Shown in pieces: positions 1 to 10,749 of a stretch of DNA of 24,578 bases. The notes beneath the pieces were generated by a model that saw only the letters and a program-made list of their open reading frames with translations, was not told the DNA's origin and ran no database searches. The translations under genes were made by a program, and so were the position numbers. The first letter of the stretch is position 1. Every line of letters begins with the position of its first letter. The DNA is taken from positions 1 to 24,578 of the forward strand of contig NAOQ01000374.1 in NCBI GenBank assembly GCA_002751075.1. Direction: 5' to 3'. This DNA is from Ichthyophonus hoferi. Its lineage: Eukaryota > Opisthokonta > Ichthyosporea > Ichthyophonida > Ichthyophonidae.

Positions 1-8
1 CAATAGCA

Positions 9-52
9 GTAGTAATAGTAATAGTAATAGTAATAGTAACAATAACCATAAC

Positions 53-82
<30 letters not shown>
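9..82. repeat. TAGTAA / AAT microsatellite
   Basis: The stretch begins with repeated TAGTAA units and passes into an uninterrupted AAT run. It is ordinary simple-sequence DNA in what is probably an intron of the F-box/WD40 gene, whose last visible exon ends at 281 and continues to the left. Nothing coding is visible in 1-280 on either strand that matches a WD repeat. Confidence 0.9.
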
Positions 83-83
<1 letters not shown>

Positions 84-280
84 TAATTTTTATCCTACCA
101 TGATAATTGGCCCTTCTATTAACCTACCTATCAGACCCAATAATTCTATTGGTCTTTTAAGTATTCCTTTTAATACTCACTTCCTATATTCCAATCATTT
201 CCTTTCTCATATACGATCTCTCTCCCCTTTTAACCCCATCCCTTCACATGACACCCAACCAATCAACACGATTCAAGTAC

Positions 281-3200
281 CACATCGGCATGCCCATGGA
301 GCACATGGCATTTTCCATCGCTGAACGTCCAGAGTCTAATTGTACTGTCTGTACCACCGCATACTAGATGTTGTGAGTCAAACTTAGAGAGGGAGAGGGA
401 GAGGGAGAGGGAGAGGAACAGAGAGGTAAAGTGATAAAGATATATATATATATAAGCATAGATATAATGTGCATATCGGTCAGTTCGTCTTTAATATACA
501 AGGGTAAGAGGGCCCATTTAACGTTATACACATATTCATGCATACATACATATAAATGTACATACACACATACATACATATAAATGTACATACACACATA
601 CATACATACATACATACATACATACATACATACATACATACATACATACACATTTAACTATATATATCTTACTTACCTGTAATGAGACCACCCCTCCCGC
701 ATTAGACTCAATTGTCCTTACACACTCCCCTGACCCTCTGGACCAGATTTTAATTGTCCCATCGCAGGAACCACTGATCACTTTCACCTGTAAAAATCAC
801 AAATATAATTATATAAGTTTAAATAAATAATAATGACTCATAAAAATATATGTATAGGTAAACACCACCATAAATATATTCAAACACTAGAAATATGCTC
901 CAAATACAATTCAAAAATAAAATAACTCCTCCTCTCTCTCCCTACCCCTACCTTATCAAACTGTAGGCATTTAACCGTATTAGTGTGCCCACTTAAAACT
1001 TTTGTACAGGCTAATGATTGTAGATCCCACACCCGGATTGTATGATCCACACTACCACTAACTACTGCTTCTTCATTGAACTCGAGACACGTGACCCCTT
1101 TAGTGTGGCCAATCAGAGACTGTGATTTGTAGGTGCCATTACGCCACTGTGTATATATGCATAGGCCAATCGCTATGTGTTAGTATAAGTTTAATATATA
1201 TATAATATTAATATTTATACATACTAATAGATATGTGCTATTATAATTTTAATACTTAATATAATTTTAATATCCATATATATATATATATATATATTGG
1301 TATCAATTGCTGATATTTAGTTAGAAAATGGGCACTTAGTGATTTTAAAATCCACAATATCTACAGCATTTGATTGGGAGTTTCATAGATAGACAATCCA
1401 CTTATAGTAACTGTACAAATATACATACACACATATATAATAAAGCAGTACAAGAAATAGAAAGAGATAAAACGAACATTCATTTCCACCATCTGGCGTT
1501 CAGCATATATATGCTTCCACACGACTTCCCTCTTTTTCGTCTGTGGTTTGTCGCTAAAAAGTGGGAGTCCCCAGCCACCTAAGTGCATACATTTTGTTTT
1601 AATGGTTTGGTTTGATTGGAGTTATGTCTTTATATAGTTTACTCTGTTTATAAAGAATATAAAATAGCGAATCAGTAGTTAATGATACATGTATTATTAA
1701 GTAATAAGCAATAGAATATAACATAGCTTAATATAATATAGTATAATATAGTATAATATAGTATAATACTATACAGTATAATGTAATAGAGTATAATATG
1801 ATAGAAGATAATATAATACAACACGGCACAATGCAATACAGTATACTATAATAGCATACAATAAAACACACTATTATATAATGAGCTCTTTATTTAATTT
1901 CAACGTCAGTGTGTCACAATCTAAATATAGATATATGTATGTGATTGGAGGCTTACATTTTGTACATTTCTTATTGATGTGTTGCGCACACATCCGGTGC
2001 CATATCGAACCATCATTGGCTAGAGTATGCCATCGCTTAGATACCTACAACGATTGGTTGGTTAAATATTTAGTTTTTAATCCAGGGAAATGATAGGCGG
2101 ATTGTATACCACCACTAGGAGCCATAAACATTATCTATCCTATCATATCCCTATTATAAACCTTATTTTACCAATGGTTTTGCTAATATAAACTTGGATT
2201 ACATTCATTATCTATTATACATTCCACCAGTGCTAATAATAAAATAAAAACCCATTTTACAATTTTTTCAAATAAAACCTCCTAGAAAGTACCTTTTCTT
2301 ATAAAACTCTACCATCTGTGGAACTATTTCTAGTGTAAATCCATATCACGTATACATGAACACAACCACAATTAACACATGGGATGAACAAAGGTCGGGA
2401 AAAGATAAAAGGAAACAGATACAATCAACAAAACCGTAGCTGAAGCGAAATCACTCGTAACACCCAAAACCCTGCATTTAATTGTTTAATTAAACAATAC
2501 AATATATATAGTCATCATTATTATTGTAATGTTTAGCTCACTGTTGTCACTCGAATATGATAATCAGTATCCAGATCTCTCACTTGTTCAAAACCCAAAT
2601 AACTGTTTACTAACATTAAATAGTGATAATAGTTACTATTTACATTGTAATATACCACGCCATACTGATCGGTCTCATAGTGCAATATCTACATTAGCAT
2701 CTAAGCGAATCAAAGAATATATTCTCTTTGTATTAGAACATTGGTATAATTACTACAGCCAGTTACCTAGGTAATAAAGCTAAAGTGCTACACTGCTGTC
2801 TGTATACACCTTTATAGTTGTATAACTTATCATATATATTATACATGTATACAAGACATTATATAGATATGTATCTGTATCTCTAGTGGATGACGTAGGT
2901 ACATCCCTAATATAGTAAGAGTGACAAAGGACATTACTACCAACATAGATCCATCAATCATATCACATACCCCAGCTGCCATACAAAGTGATTTGGCATC
3001 ACAAAAAGATAAGATGTGCTTAGCTAGCCTGTCAGGAAGAAGAGAGATAAAATCCACTTTCAGGAGTGGGGCAAGGTCACGGTAGAAGCCAGATACTGAT
3101 TGGGTATAGGTCAGTGGGTGTATAGAGAGAGCGAAAATAAATATTATGTATGTATGTATGTATGTATAGGATTGTAGTTATCATAGTACCCTAGAGAAAG

Positions 3201-4023
3201 GAATGGAAAGAGAATGGGAAAAAATTTCAAGTATAAAACAATATAAATATAAGAATAAATATTAAAATATATATAAGAATAATATAAATACAAGTATAAA
3301 AATAAATACATATATAAATATTTAAATACCTAGACATTCTCAAACGATTTGTTGGTTGCTTTAGGTATTCTAGATGTGGATGAGTGTAGCTCTTAGTCAT
3401 TATAGGGATATATGTATAAGCATATAGTTTTGCCTATGGCGATATATATATATATATGCCTGCATGTATTTGCTGACAAGTATGTGTTTATACCATTCAT
3501 CTCCCATATAACACCACTTCTATATCTCTAGTAACTATAAACAACATGTATAACTCAACCACACCATACAGCACAACACAACACAACACAACACATATCA
3601 CTTACCTACTGGTAATCTCCCCTTGGTGGCGTCGATGAGACTAGTAAAGATTGCCTGCTTTTTCTGGTCAGACAGCCCCTCGAACCAAGAGGCCGTATGT
3701 TCTAAATCAATCATAAACTCATCTCCCACCCCCACCCCTTCAGCCTGTCCACACAAACTAGAAGTACTCTCTCTACTTGGTGATCTGTCTGGTGATACAA
3801 CTTTCTTTTTATCTGGTATTTCCTCATTGTATGCATGATGTACATCCGTGTATTTTACTATGTTGTTTGTCAGTGGTGCATCTTTCTCAGAAATTTTAGG
3901 GCTTTCCAACTTTTCGGTGATGTTTTGTGAGAGGGTGTTTAAAACTATGGGGTCTGTGACCTCTTTATGTGTAAGCTGGAGGGAAGAGTCTTCGGCCTTT
4001 GAGGATTTCACTTGTGCCGCCAT
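281..4023 (-). CDS. F-box/WD40 repeat protein (Fbxw7 / beta-TrCP type), 3' part outside the window
   Basis: Likely substrate-binding subunit of an SCF ubiquitin ligase: the F-box would bind Skp1 and the WD40 propeller the phosphorylated target. Seven exons join in frame: 4023-3606, 3095-2971, 2044-1957, 1578-1478, 1146-952, 787-677, 382-281 (380 codons so far). Residues 1-139 are Ser/Thr-rich and end in [19 protein letters not shown], which resembles the dimerisation segment before the F-box in Fbxw7. The F-box starts near residue 155 ([16 protein letters not shown], then [17 protein letters not shown]). CGWGLPLF and NWRNG follow, then WD blades with [34 protein letters not shown] and [11 protein letters not shown]. 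At least three blades lie beyond position 1. The start ATG sits in a good context (TACCATGG). One donor (after 1478) reads GTTCGT, which is weak. The exact subfamily is not settled: the linker also recalls Fbxw2 and Met30. Confidence 0.93.
385..655. repeat. GGGAGA, TA and CATA microsatellites in an F-box gene intron
   Basis: The intron between the last two visible WD40 exons holds a purine GGGAGA tract (about 389-414), a TA run near 436-455 and a long CATA tract (about 535-655). The open frames across the CATA tract (endless Met-Tyr-Val-Cys) are products of the repeat. The GGGAGA tract, read on the minus strand, supplies the polypyrimidine tract of the acceptor before exon 382-281. Confidence 0.9.
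1151..1477. other. F-box gene intron with TA repeats
   Basis: This is the intron between exons 1578-1478 and 1146-952. It holds TA runs (about 1273-1299) and AT-rich sequence. Short open frames on both strands near 1361-1477 run into the neighbouring exon and show no coding signature of their own. Confidence 0.7.
1731..1865. repeat. AT minisatellite, about 10-base unit TATAATATAG
   Basis: Tandem, degrading copies of TATAATATAG are visible within the intron between exons 2044-1957 and 1578-1478. The unit is related in base content to the arrays at 11390-11720 and 12851-12990 but differs in sequence. No coding potential is seen. Confidence 0.8.
2481..2780 (+). repeat. Dispersed repeat, copy A, with an 81-codon open frame, antisense in an F-box gene intron
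   Basis: A perfect 18-base palindrome (ATTGTTTAATTAAACAAT, 2481-2498) precedes an open frame from ATG 2529 to stop 2774 with 81 codons. From about 2505 the DNA matches copy B (4850-4600, opposite strand) over about 200 bases with small gaps. The aligned parts include TATTGTAATG, ACTAACATTAAAT, a stretch around AATATACCAC, and ACTGATCG. At the protein level [10 protein letters not shown] aligns with TDRIHCAIST. The frame ends at CCTAGGTAATAA, which could also be a splice donor, so this may be an exon of a nested gene or a relic of a mobile element. I do not recognise the protein. The ATG is aligned between the copies; the downstream frame is whole only here. Confidence 0.55.
3140..3605. other. 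First intron of the F-box gene, with TATG, ACAAC and TA simple repeats
   Basis: Between exons 4023-3606 and 3095-2971 I see only AT-rich sequence with a TATG tract (about 3146-3168), a TA tract (about 3441-3456) and a short ACAAC array (about 3566-3593). No conserved coding segment is visible. Confidence 0.8.
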
Positions 4024-4448
4024 GGTATTTGCTTGGTCTATCTGATAGTTCTGGGGCCTTACCCTACAATGTGTATATGCTTGTATCTAATATTTACTAT
4101 ATTATGTAATATCAAAAGGTGATTTTTACCAATAAAACGCCCGAACTTTTATGTTGTTTTGCTGTTCTTAAACCTATGTCATAACTATTCTGAAAGGCAA
4201 CTTTTTTGACGTGCATTCTTTAAGCATTTAAGCAAAATGACAATATAAACTGAAACAATACTAAATAGAATAAATTAAAATTAGTAATATTTATAATATT
4301 ACAAATAAAGAAATAAAGAGTAACAAAAATTCCCTTTCAATAAAAATAAATATTAATAATAATTTATAACTCTACGTAACAAGCTAAATAGGGCTAAACT
4401 GTCCATGCGAATTTTCATTGAACCTTTTTATGGGGTTTGTTTGTTCCC

Positions 4449-4457
4449 TTTCCCGCC
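4449..4457 (+). promoter_or_regulatory. E2F-like site upstream of the F-box gene
   Basis: TTTCCCGCC matches the E2F consensus TTTSSCGC. It lies about 430 bases upstream of the F-box start codon, in a stretch slightly richer in G+C than its surroundings. The match is seen directly; its use as a promoter element is inference. Confidence 0.3.
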
Positions 4458-4485
4458 ATGAATGTGGCTTAAATTATGTAGCCGA

Positions 4486-4850
4486 TCACCAAATAGAAAT
4501 AATAGCACCATTGCTTGATCTACTTCCTATAGAAGACAGACAATGTAGAGACAGGTGTATATGTTGTTGGTCTATCTCTAACTGTTTATAACGTTTATAT
4601 TCAGTTATTACTGAAGGAGGAATTCCTACTTTAGTTCGTTCAGGTTCGATAGTGCTTATGGCACAGTGTATACGATCAGTAAGAGGTGATATATTACTAT
4701 GTGGAATAACTATTGTCACAATTTAATGTTAGTATGCAGTTCTCTGATTTGCAAACGAGTGGAGAAATCTGAACACGTGATTATCGTGAGTACTAACGGT
4801 GAACTAGACATTACAATAGCGATGTGATAGTTATATATATAGATATTCTG
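4486..4850 (-). repeat. Dispersed repeat, copy B, upstream of the F-box gene
   Basis: On the minus strand this is a diverged partner of copy A (2481-2780). The aligned ATG is at 4811-4809, but small gaps relative to A shift the frame, and the ATG frame closes after about 31 codons. A second frame (4719-4486, 77 codons) carries LTDRIHCAIST followed by IEPERTKVGIPPSVITEYK. It continues well beyond where A stops. The alignment runs from about 4850 to about 4600. The two copies lie in opposite orientation about 2.0 kb apart. The family is unknown to me. Confidence 0.5.
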
Positions 4851-5680
4851 TGCAAAGTTTTATGTGTATTACGAGAACTTCGTAATTTTTTCAGTGGACC
4901 TATGTGAGAGAATGACTAGGGGGTTGCTATTGGTTATTTAGGCTTTCCTTTATATTTGTCTCTTCCTATCATGCAGGTCAATTGCGGTTAACATCAACAT
5001 CTAGTTGTATTCATTATCATAAATGGAACTGATTGTAGAAGTTCCTATTGGCCAATCTAACTTACGATAAGTCACAGAGACCCACCTAAAAATATTGGAT
5101 CTTACTTAAAAATACTACTATGTCCTTTAGATGGCGAATTAACTTATTTCCTCCTTGGCATAAATGTAAAAATTAATTAGATATTTCTGTTTTAACATCA
5201 TACTACAATACCATCTATCATGCTTTTATATATCATATCATGTATAAACTGTCAGATTATCTTATCATTGAACAATCACAGATAAACCCAGAGATGGAAA
5301 ATAGCAAACAAAATGAGGATTAGTCATAGAAATATATAGAAAAATAAATGAAAATAGCAAAATAAAGTTTGACATAATAATGAAACTAAAAAAATAAATA
5401 TATATGAGCGCAACAGTTTATTGATGACATTTATAGATCAAGCACAGAAGTGGTATACCAGAATTTATGAGGATGAAATAAGATAATTTCATATTAGCTA
5501 CTCAGTAAGAGCATAGATGGAGATATATAATGAGACTATCTATTAATTTTGATTGAAATATGTTAAAGTTAAAAAGGAAATATGAATTGAATTTTGATAT
5601 TTTTTATATATAACTGTAATTAATGAAAATTATTAACGGTTACTAATTCATATGTCATCACAGGCTGAAAAAAGAGTTAA
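4851..5680. other. Intergenic DNA with no recognised feature
   Basis: This is AT-rich sequence between copy B and the GC-richer island. I found no splice-bounded open frame, no RNA gene and no long repeat in it. A short palindromic TTGGCCAA lies near 5049. Confidence 0.6.
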
Positions 5681-5689
5681 CGTAATCTA

Positions 5690-6120
5690 AACCTATCAAT
5701 CAGAGGACATGTCACATTGGTGCTAAAATGCCAATCCAAGACGACTGATCAAGGTAGAACCAGCTAATGGCAGCAATCCTGCAGCTATAGAATAACCCAT
5801 TTCAGATCACATGTTTGAAGTCCAGGCAACTCACTGATTAGGTAGACTGCCTCAGACAAGTCTAGTCACTTTTATCAATGACTCTACAGTCTTACAACTG
5901 CTAGCTGGGGTCACAGTCGTCCTCAATTGTGTTGGAACAACCTGGTCTCTTGCCCCAAACAAAACCACTTTACAAGACCATCTCTACCGCATGTTAACAG
6001 ATCCTCTACTGGATCCCTTGGAAATTCTACTGGGCCATCTGCCATTCGTTGTTTATCTGTTTGGGCAGACGGTTGGTACAACCACCTAAAATCAAGATGG
6101 CACAGCAAGATAAAATGAAA
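5690..6120 (+). other. GC-richer island with an ATG-less open frame of 83 codons (possible gene relic)
   Basis: Base composition rises here compared with both sides. On the plus strand 5838-6089 is open for 83 codons up to TAA. It contains FINDSTVLQLLAGVTVVLNC and VG, recalling the VVLNCVG strand-loop of the Rossmann fold in saccharopine-dehydrogenase-like oxidoreductases. The part after that motif (LYRMLTDPLLDPLEILLGHL) does not match that family, and no nucleotide-binding glycine loop is seen upstream. A 75-codon frame on the opposite strand (6150-5923) competes. It could be an exon relic, a repeat or chance. Confidence 0.25.
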
Positions 6121-6378
6121 ATGTTGTTCAGCTTCAAAAGTATACTGCAATAATAGAGTAGCAATTCATTGTCAGGTTTATGCTCAAAAATCATTCAATA
6201 AACTTGTATAGCTTTATTGTTTAATTGTAAAGCATACATACTCATTTATTATTGTTATTATTGTTACCACACACAGTGCCAGTAATCACTTATCCGGTAG
6301 TCAAAATTGAATCCTATGACATATTTAAGCATCGCCAATATCGTACTAGGCAGGCACATAAGGCATTAACCGATTAGC

Positions 6379-6384
6379 TTTATT
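6379..6384 (-). terminator. Polyadenylation signal of the coilin gene
   Basis: AATAAA on the minus strand lies about 87 bases past the coilin stop codon. A second AATAAA occurs further on at about 6213. Placement relative to the stop supports the first. Confidence 0.6.
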
Positions 6385-6470
6385 GTATATTTATCTAAAT
6401 AAACCACTCATATGATAGCTTTATGATATTAAAATGACCTGTCTATCAGTCTCTAGCATTATAAACAACC

Positions 6471-9400
6471 CTAGGCACTATCCACAACCTGGCGGACCTC
6501 GATCAGAAAGCCCCAATCAACGTCAATCTGCAGGTGTTGGTAACCAATCAGCTTATTCCCTTATAACATTATATGCTTACAACTATGTCCACAGAAGTGT
6601 CGATCAAAGCAATCACATATCTCATTGGCGGATTGTACATAAAGAATATTTATATTTCAATCTTGTTTAGTTACAATGAATGCATGTGTATTCCTTTTTA
6701 GGTTAACCAATCAAACGTGTTAAGGCTATGTCTACCAGATATATGACGACACTGAATCTAGTATCGGTTTAACCAACAAAAGGTCATTAATGGGCTAAGA
6801 TAGTTATAATTCACTACCATAAATTGTCAACCAATCATACATAGGATTAGATGTTTATATCCAAATACACCAATATGCAACCATACAAAGATCAACTACC
6901 AATAGAAAAAAGTGGGCAAAAGGCAGAAATATGCATGATGTGGCAATGCGCTTAACACCAATGACTTTAGGCCAATAATATCAATCATAAACTGCCATAT
7001 AACTTACCTCTTCTTCCATTGGCTCCAGGTCATAGCTCTCTTCATCCTCCTCTCCTCCTTCAATCAATTCAAATTTACGAGAGATAGAACCATCAGGGGG
7101 AAGGGTCCGCCCACGGCTGTGAGGGAGAAGCCATACACGGGCTATACCAGTCTGTGCATTGTAGGAAACGACTTTGGCCTCCTGTGTATGGGTGGCATTA
7201 ATATTATACATAAAAGAAAGAATATACTTGGAAGAGTCAATAATATGTTTAATATATGCTATCAGCCAATCATGGACTGTGCGTACATACCTTATAATCG
7301 GAGATCTCGGGGGTGTATGCTGTTGACATTTCCATCATCTACATAGATATACATAGTATAAGCAGCATGTTCATTTCATAGTATAATATAATATAATGCA
7401 AACATAATATGGCATAGTATACTACAAATAGCTATTCATACATACAAACATCACCATATCATCCAATCAAAATGACAGAACATAAGCAACTCTTCAACCT
7501 ATCAATCAATCACATTTATGAATTTCACTAACCTATCCAACTCTCGTAATAAACAGAAATCCAGAGATATAAAACATTGCAACAAACCCTTCTCCTACCT
7601 TAAAAGCAATCATATCACCCGTACGCGGAGTCCCTTGCAACAGCGGTAGAGAAGCATAATCCAGTCGTCTCCTCCCCATCCCTGTCACAGGCTTACCAGG
7701 CCCATTGTACACCTGGTCTTTCCCCTGAACATCTCTCGCATCTTTTTTTTTAGCTATATTTTCACTTGTCTCCCCTCTCTCTATCTCCATTCCCTCTTGT
7801 ATCTCACCTTGACCTCCCTCTGGTCCATTCACATCTTCCTCCTCAAAACGACAATGCTTTCCAGATGGTTTCTGTAGTCCTCTATCTACAAACACCTGTC
7901 GAGGTACAGGGGCAGGTACCTTGGCACTTTCTTCCTCCCCTGCTTTCACCACTGTCTTTCTTCTGTTCTTTTTCTTCCTCTTTCGTTTTTTCTTTTCACC
8001 TTCATCCCCGCCTACCACATTACTCTCTTTTTTCACACTTCCTTCACCTTCTTTTTCTTTTTTCTCTTTCAGTTCCATCCCGTCTCCCTTCACATCATCT
8101 TCTTTCTCACTATCTGCATCACTACCTGAAGACGTCTCTGCCACAGTTGGCAGTTTTGAAATATAGTTACATTTTGTCTTACTTACTATTGCTTGGTCCT
8201 TTTTTCCTGTTTTTCCTATAACCTTATTTCCTATTTTCGGTGTGGCTTTTACTTTATTAGTTCCACTACTCTCTTCATTATCTGAACTATCATCTGATGA
8301 GGAAGAAGATGATGAGGAAGAGGATGAAGAAGAAGAAGATGATGACGAAGAGGATGATGACGAAGAGGATGATGACGAAGAGGATGACGTAGAGGATGAT
8401 GGCCTGGAAGCGACGCGCCTACGCTTACGTTTCACTACTGGTGGAACTCCCTTTACTTTCCTATTTGTTTTCTTAATATCCAATTTCTTTATCATTGTTT
8501 TCTTTTTCCTTTCTATATCCTTACTATGCACCACCTTCTTTCCTTTCTCTCTCTCATCTTTACCTTTAACTAACTCTTTTTCTGCTTTACTATCACTTGA
8601 CTCACTTTCACTTTCACTTACCCGGGTTTTCGTATTTATTTTCTTGGGTTTTTTCTTTTTTTCATCCACTATAGGCAGTGGCTTGTTCTTACTTTTTTTG
8701 ACTGTATCTCTTTTCTTTTTCTTTAGAGATGGTGGTTCTATATTACCTTCTCTGCGTCTTTTTAATGTTTTTTCTACCGGGAGGCCTACAGTGCTGTAAA
8801 GATAAGGAGGTGTGAGTATAGGTGTATTGTATATATTGTATGTGTGTGTATGTGATAATATATGGTTTATATATATATATATATATCTTTGTTTATGGAA
8901 GAGGCGTCAAAACTTACAAATATTTGTGTAAACACTACCCGACATGTCTCTGCCTTGGTGCACGAATGTATGAATGTATAAAGTGATAGCAACATTAGAA
9001 ACAATTATTATTATTATTATAACAGTACAACAATGTTGTTCTAAAGAAATCATGAGCCTGCATTATGTATGGACACCATACCCACCAGACCTACATCAAT
9101 TCACAAGCAGAGTAATGCGGAGATATTACTGCCTTAAAAATGAAAGGTATATCAAAAACAAAGTAGAATACATGAAAGTCACGGGTATTCTATTTTATAT
9201 CGGTATGTATATGTATCAATGAGAAAGGATATATCTACAACATAATGTAGATATAGATCTAGATATTAACCACTATTATCCACTACCCAATCAAACACAC
9301 CACCTTGCAGTAACCTTGGTAACTGCCAAACCCTCTTGATTGGTGGATTTTACACTGCGTGAGATGAAGCGTTATGGGATACCCCTTTTCCCATGCCACA

Positions 9401-10628
9401 CATACATGTGGCATGAAGCCAATGATACTGCATTCATTGTCAGGCAATTGTATTATGTAATGTGCTAACCTTATCTCTTAATAGAAATACAGAATACCTA
9501 TACACAATATAAGCCTTATAATACAAAATATAGTTTGATAAGGTATTATGAATACGTCACATAACCTCACTGCATTGGTAGGTGTATATGTGAAGCAATT
9601 TACATCAAACAGATATATAGATCTACTTTCATTAGTTTAGAATAACCAAGGGTATGAAAGCCACATAACAAGCATAATAGGAAAACGTGAATTAAAATAA
9701 ACATATAAGTAGGATAGAGTATAGTCACCATATTTAATACAGGGAAATAGGCAGAAACAATTGGATAAGTCAAAGATAAAACACAGAAGTTTAATAATAC
9801 TATTAACAGCAACAAAAGGGAAAATTGTATATTTTAATTGGCAGGATATATATATGATGTCATTCACGTCCAATCAGGTGGTTATAGTATGGAGAAGCCG
9901 GTGCTTAAGTTGTAGATAAAAAGAAGAATTATGTCATATTAAAGTTCACAAACTATATATAAACCAAGTAAAATCATTTATATCAGTCATGGTCAATGGA
10001 AGCCTTCCCATATAGTAGTATCCCTGGACCCTGGAACCTTGTCCAATAAACAAAAAGAAATAAAATAAATAAGGAAACACAATGTAAATGTAGGTTTATT
10101 ATTAATAAAACACAAATATACAGATATAGTAAGAGTATAGCAATAACATACAGGTATAGTGATAGTACAACACTAACCTCAGGAGGTCTCCATCACGAAG
10201 AATGGCCGCTGATTGTTTGGGAAGAAGCATGAACCCATCCATAAAGAGGTCCACTGTTGCCATGGAAGAGAGATGAAGTGATAACAGCAAGGACTGTATT
10301 AGGTGAATCATTCATCCATAATAAACATACAAATCGTGTCTGTAGGCCTAAGTACATATATGCCGATGTACATATATTGCACACAGCTATTCAAGTATAG
10401 CCATGTTATATATAGCTGTGCTTGAACAGTTGTCCATATACAACTACATATACAAACACACAAGCCACCCACGCCCTCCCCCCTCTTACCTGGTGGTAGA
10501 TGGTGTTCCAGTTGTAGGCCTATTATTACATCGCCAATGGTTGTATGTTGCTGTTGGGTAGCAAGGTGCCAGCAACGAAGCAAACGGCCCTCTACTGTAC
10601 CTTCCAATTTTATTCTTACAGAATCCAT
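6471..10628 (-). CDS. COIL: Coilin (Cajal body scaffold protein), complete
   Basis: Coilin organises Cajal bodies, where spliceosomal snRNPs mature. Six exons join in phase: 10628-10490, 10253-10178, 8793-7599, 7338-7291, 7181-7008, 6527-6471 (TAG), giving 562 residues against 576 in human. The N-terminal domain (residues 1-72) has DLFMDGFMLLP and LRDGDLL where human has GLYLEGGLLPP and VRDNDCL. Residues 73-450 are low-complexity, Lys- and Ser/Glu-rich, with a Ser run at 204-238. The C-terminal Tudor-like domain begins DYASLPLLQGTPRTGDMIAF (human [20 protein letters not shown]). It continues TAYTPEISDYK, then EAKVVSYNAQTG, and ends IDVDWGFLIEVRQVVDSA, aligning with human ITVFWKELIDPRLIIES. 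I see no Arg-Gly box before the Tudor-like part, unlike vertebrate coilin. The second intron (8794-10177) is large; an extra small exon there cannot be excluded, but direct joining keeps phase. Confidence 0.94.
8295..8399 (-). repeat. Poly-serine tract inside coilin, all TCN codons
   Basis: Thirty-five codons encode 34 Ser and one Thr, with 31 Ser uninterrupted. Only TCN codons are used, no AGY. A 15-base unit (TCATCATCCTCTTCG) is repeated about three times, suggesting slippage growth within the TCN codon set. The tract runs directly into DDSSDNEE, a likely CK2-type acidic target. The opposite strand reads as poly-Asp/Glu, which is a shadow and not a gene. Confidence 0.9.
8860..8890. repeat. 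TA microsatellite in a coilin intron
   Basis: A short TA run lies near the 3' end of the second coilin intron, not far from the acceptor at 8794. Confidence 0.85.
9287..9343. repeat. Imperfect inverted repeat ending in CCAATCAA / TTGATTGG
   Basis: The ends are perfect 8-base complements (9287-9294 and 9336-9343). The centre GCAGTAACC-TT-GGTAACTGC is a near-perfect palindrome with one mismatch. The segments between ends and centre do not pair well. It could be a tiny non-autonomous element or a structured intron segment. Confidence 0.5.
9392..9415. repeat. Perfect 9-base-pair hairpin, 6-base loop
   Basis: CATGCCACA (9392-9400) and TGTGGCATG (9407-9415) are exact complements around the loop CATACA. 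It lies 48 bases from the inverted repeat at 9287-9343. No U/A tract or promoter suggests a terminator or a small RNA gene. Confidence 0.6.
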
Positions 10629-10742
10629 TGTATCTGTATATGTATATGATCAGTTGAAGGAGAATGGGATGTATGTTCGTATGATTAAAACTAAGATTGA
10701 CATGAATTTACTGACATGTCAAAACATTTAAAAAAAATAATG

Positions 10743-10748
10743 CACGTG
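10743..10748. promoter_or_regulatory. E-box (CACGTG) upstream of coilin
   Basis: CACGTG within TGCACGTGCG lies 115 bases upstream of the coilin start codon in AT-rich DNA. It matches the bHLH/Myc-Max E-box. Position suggests a promoter element; function is inference. Confidence 0.35.
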
Positions 10749-10749
10749 C

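Larger units (their letters stand above)
8900..10170. other. Coilin intron 2, no clear exon
   Basis: This intron of about 1.4 kb holds a plus-strand 82-codon frame (8974-9222) and overlapping minus-strand frames (9600-9873), none flanked by convincing splice sites or similar to a known family. Notable structure is confined to the inverted repeats at 9287-9343 and 9392-9415. Confidence 0.6.

Noticed and set aside
364-676. Minus-strand Met-Tyr-Val-Cys frames
   Set aside because: They translate the CATA microsatellite inside an intron of the F-box gene.
5923-6150. Minus-strand 75-codon frame as a last exon of coilin
   Set aside because: The coilin C-terminus is fully supplied by the exon 6527-6471, which ends in a stop and aligns with the human end.
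8242-8799. Plus-strand frame of 185 codons rich in Asp/Glu
   Set aside because: It is the antisense of the coilin Ser run and Lys-rich region; coilin exons and family similarity decide the strand.
9600-9873. Two overlapping minus-strand hydrophobic frames in the coilin intron
   Set aside because: Phe/Tyr/Ile-rich translations are expected from AT-rich DNA; no splice path, start context or family similarity supports them.
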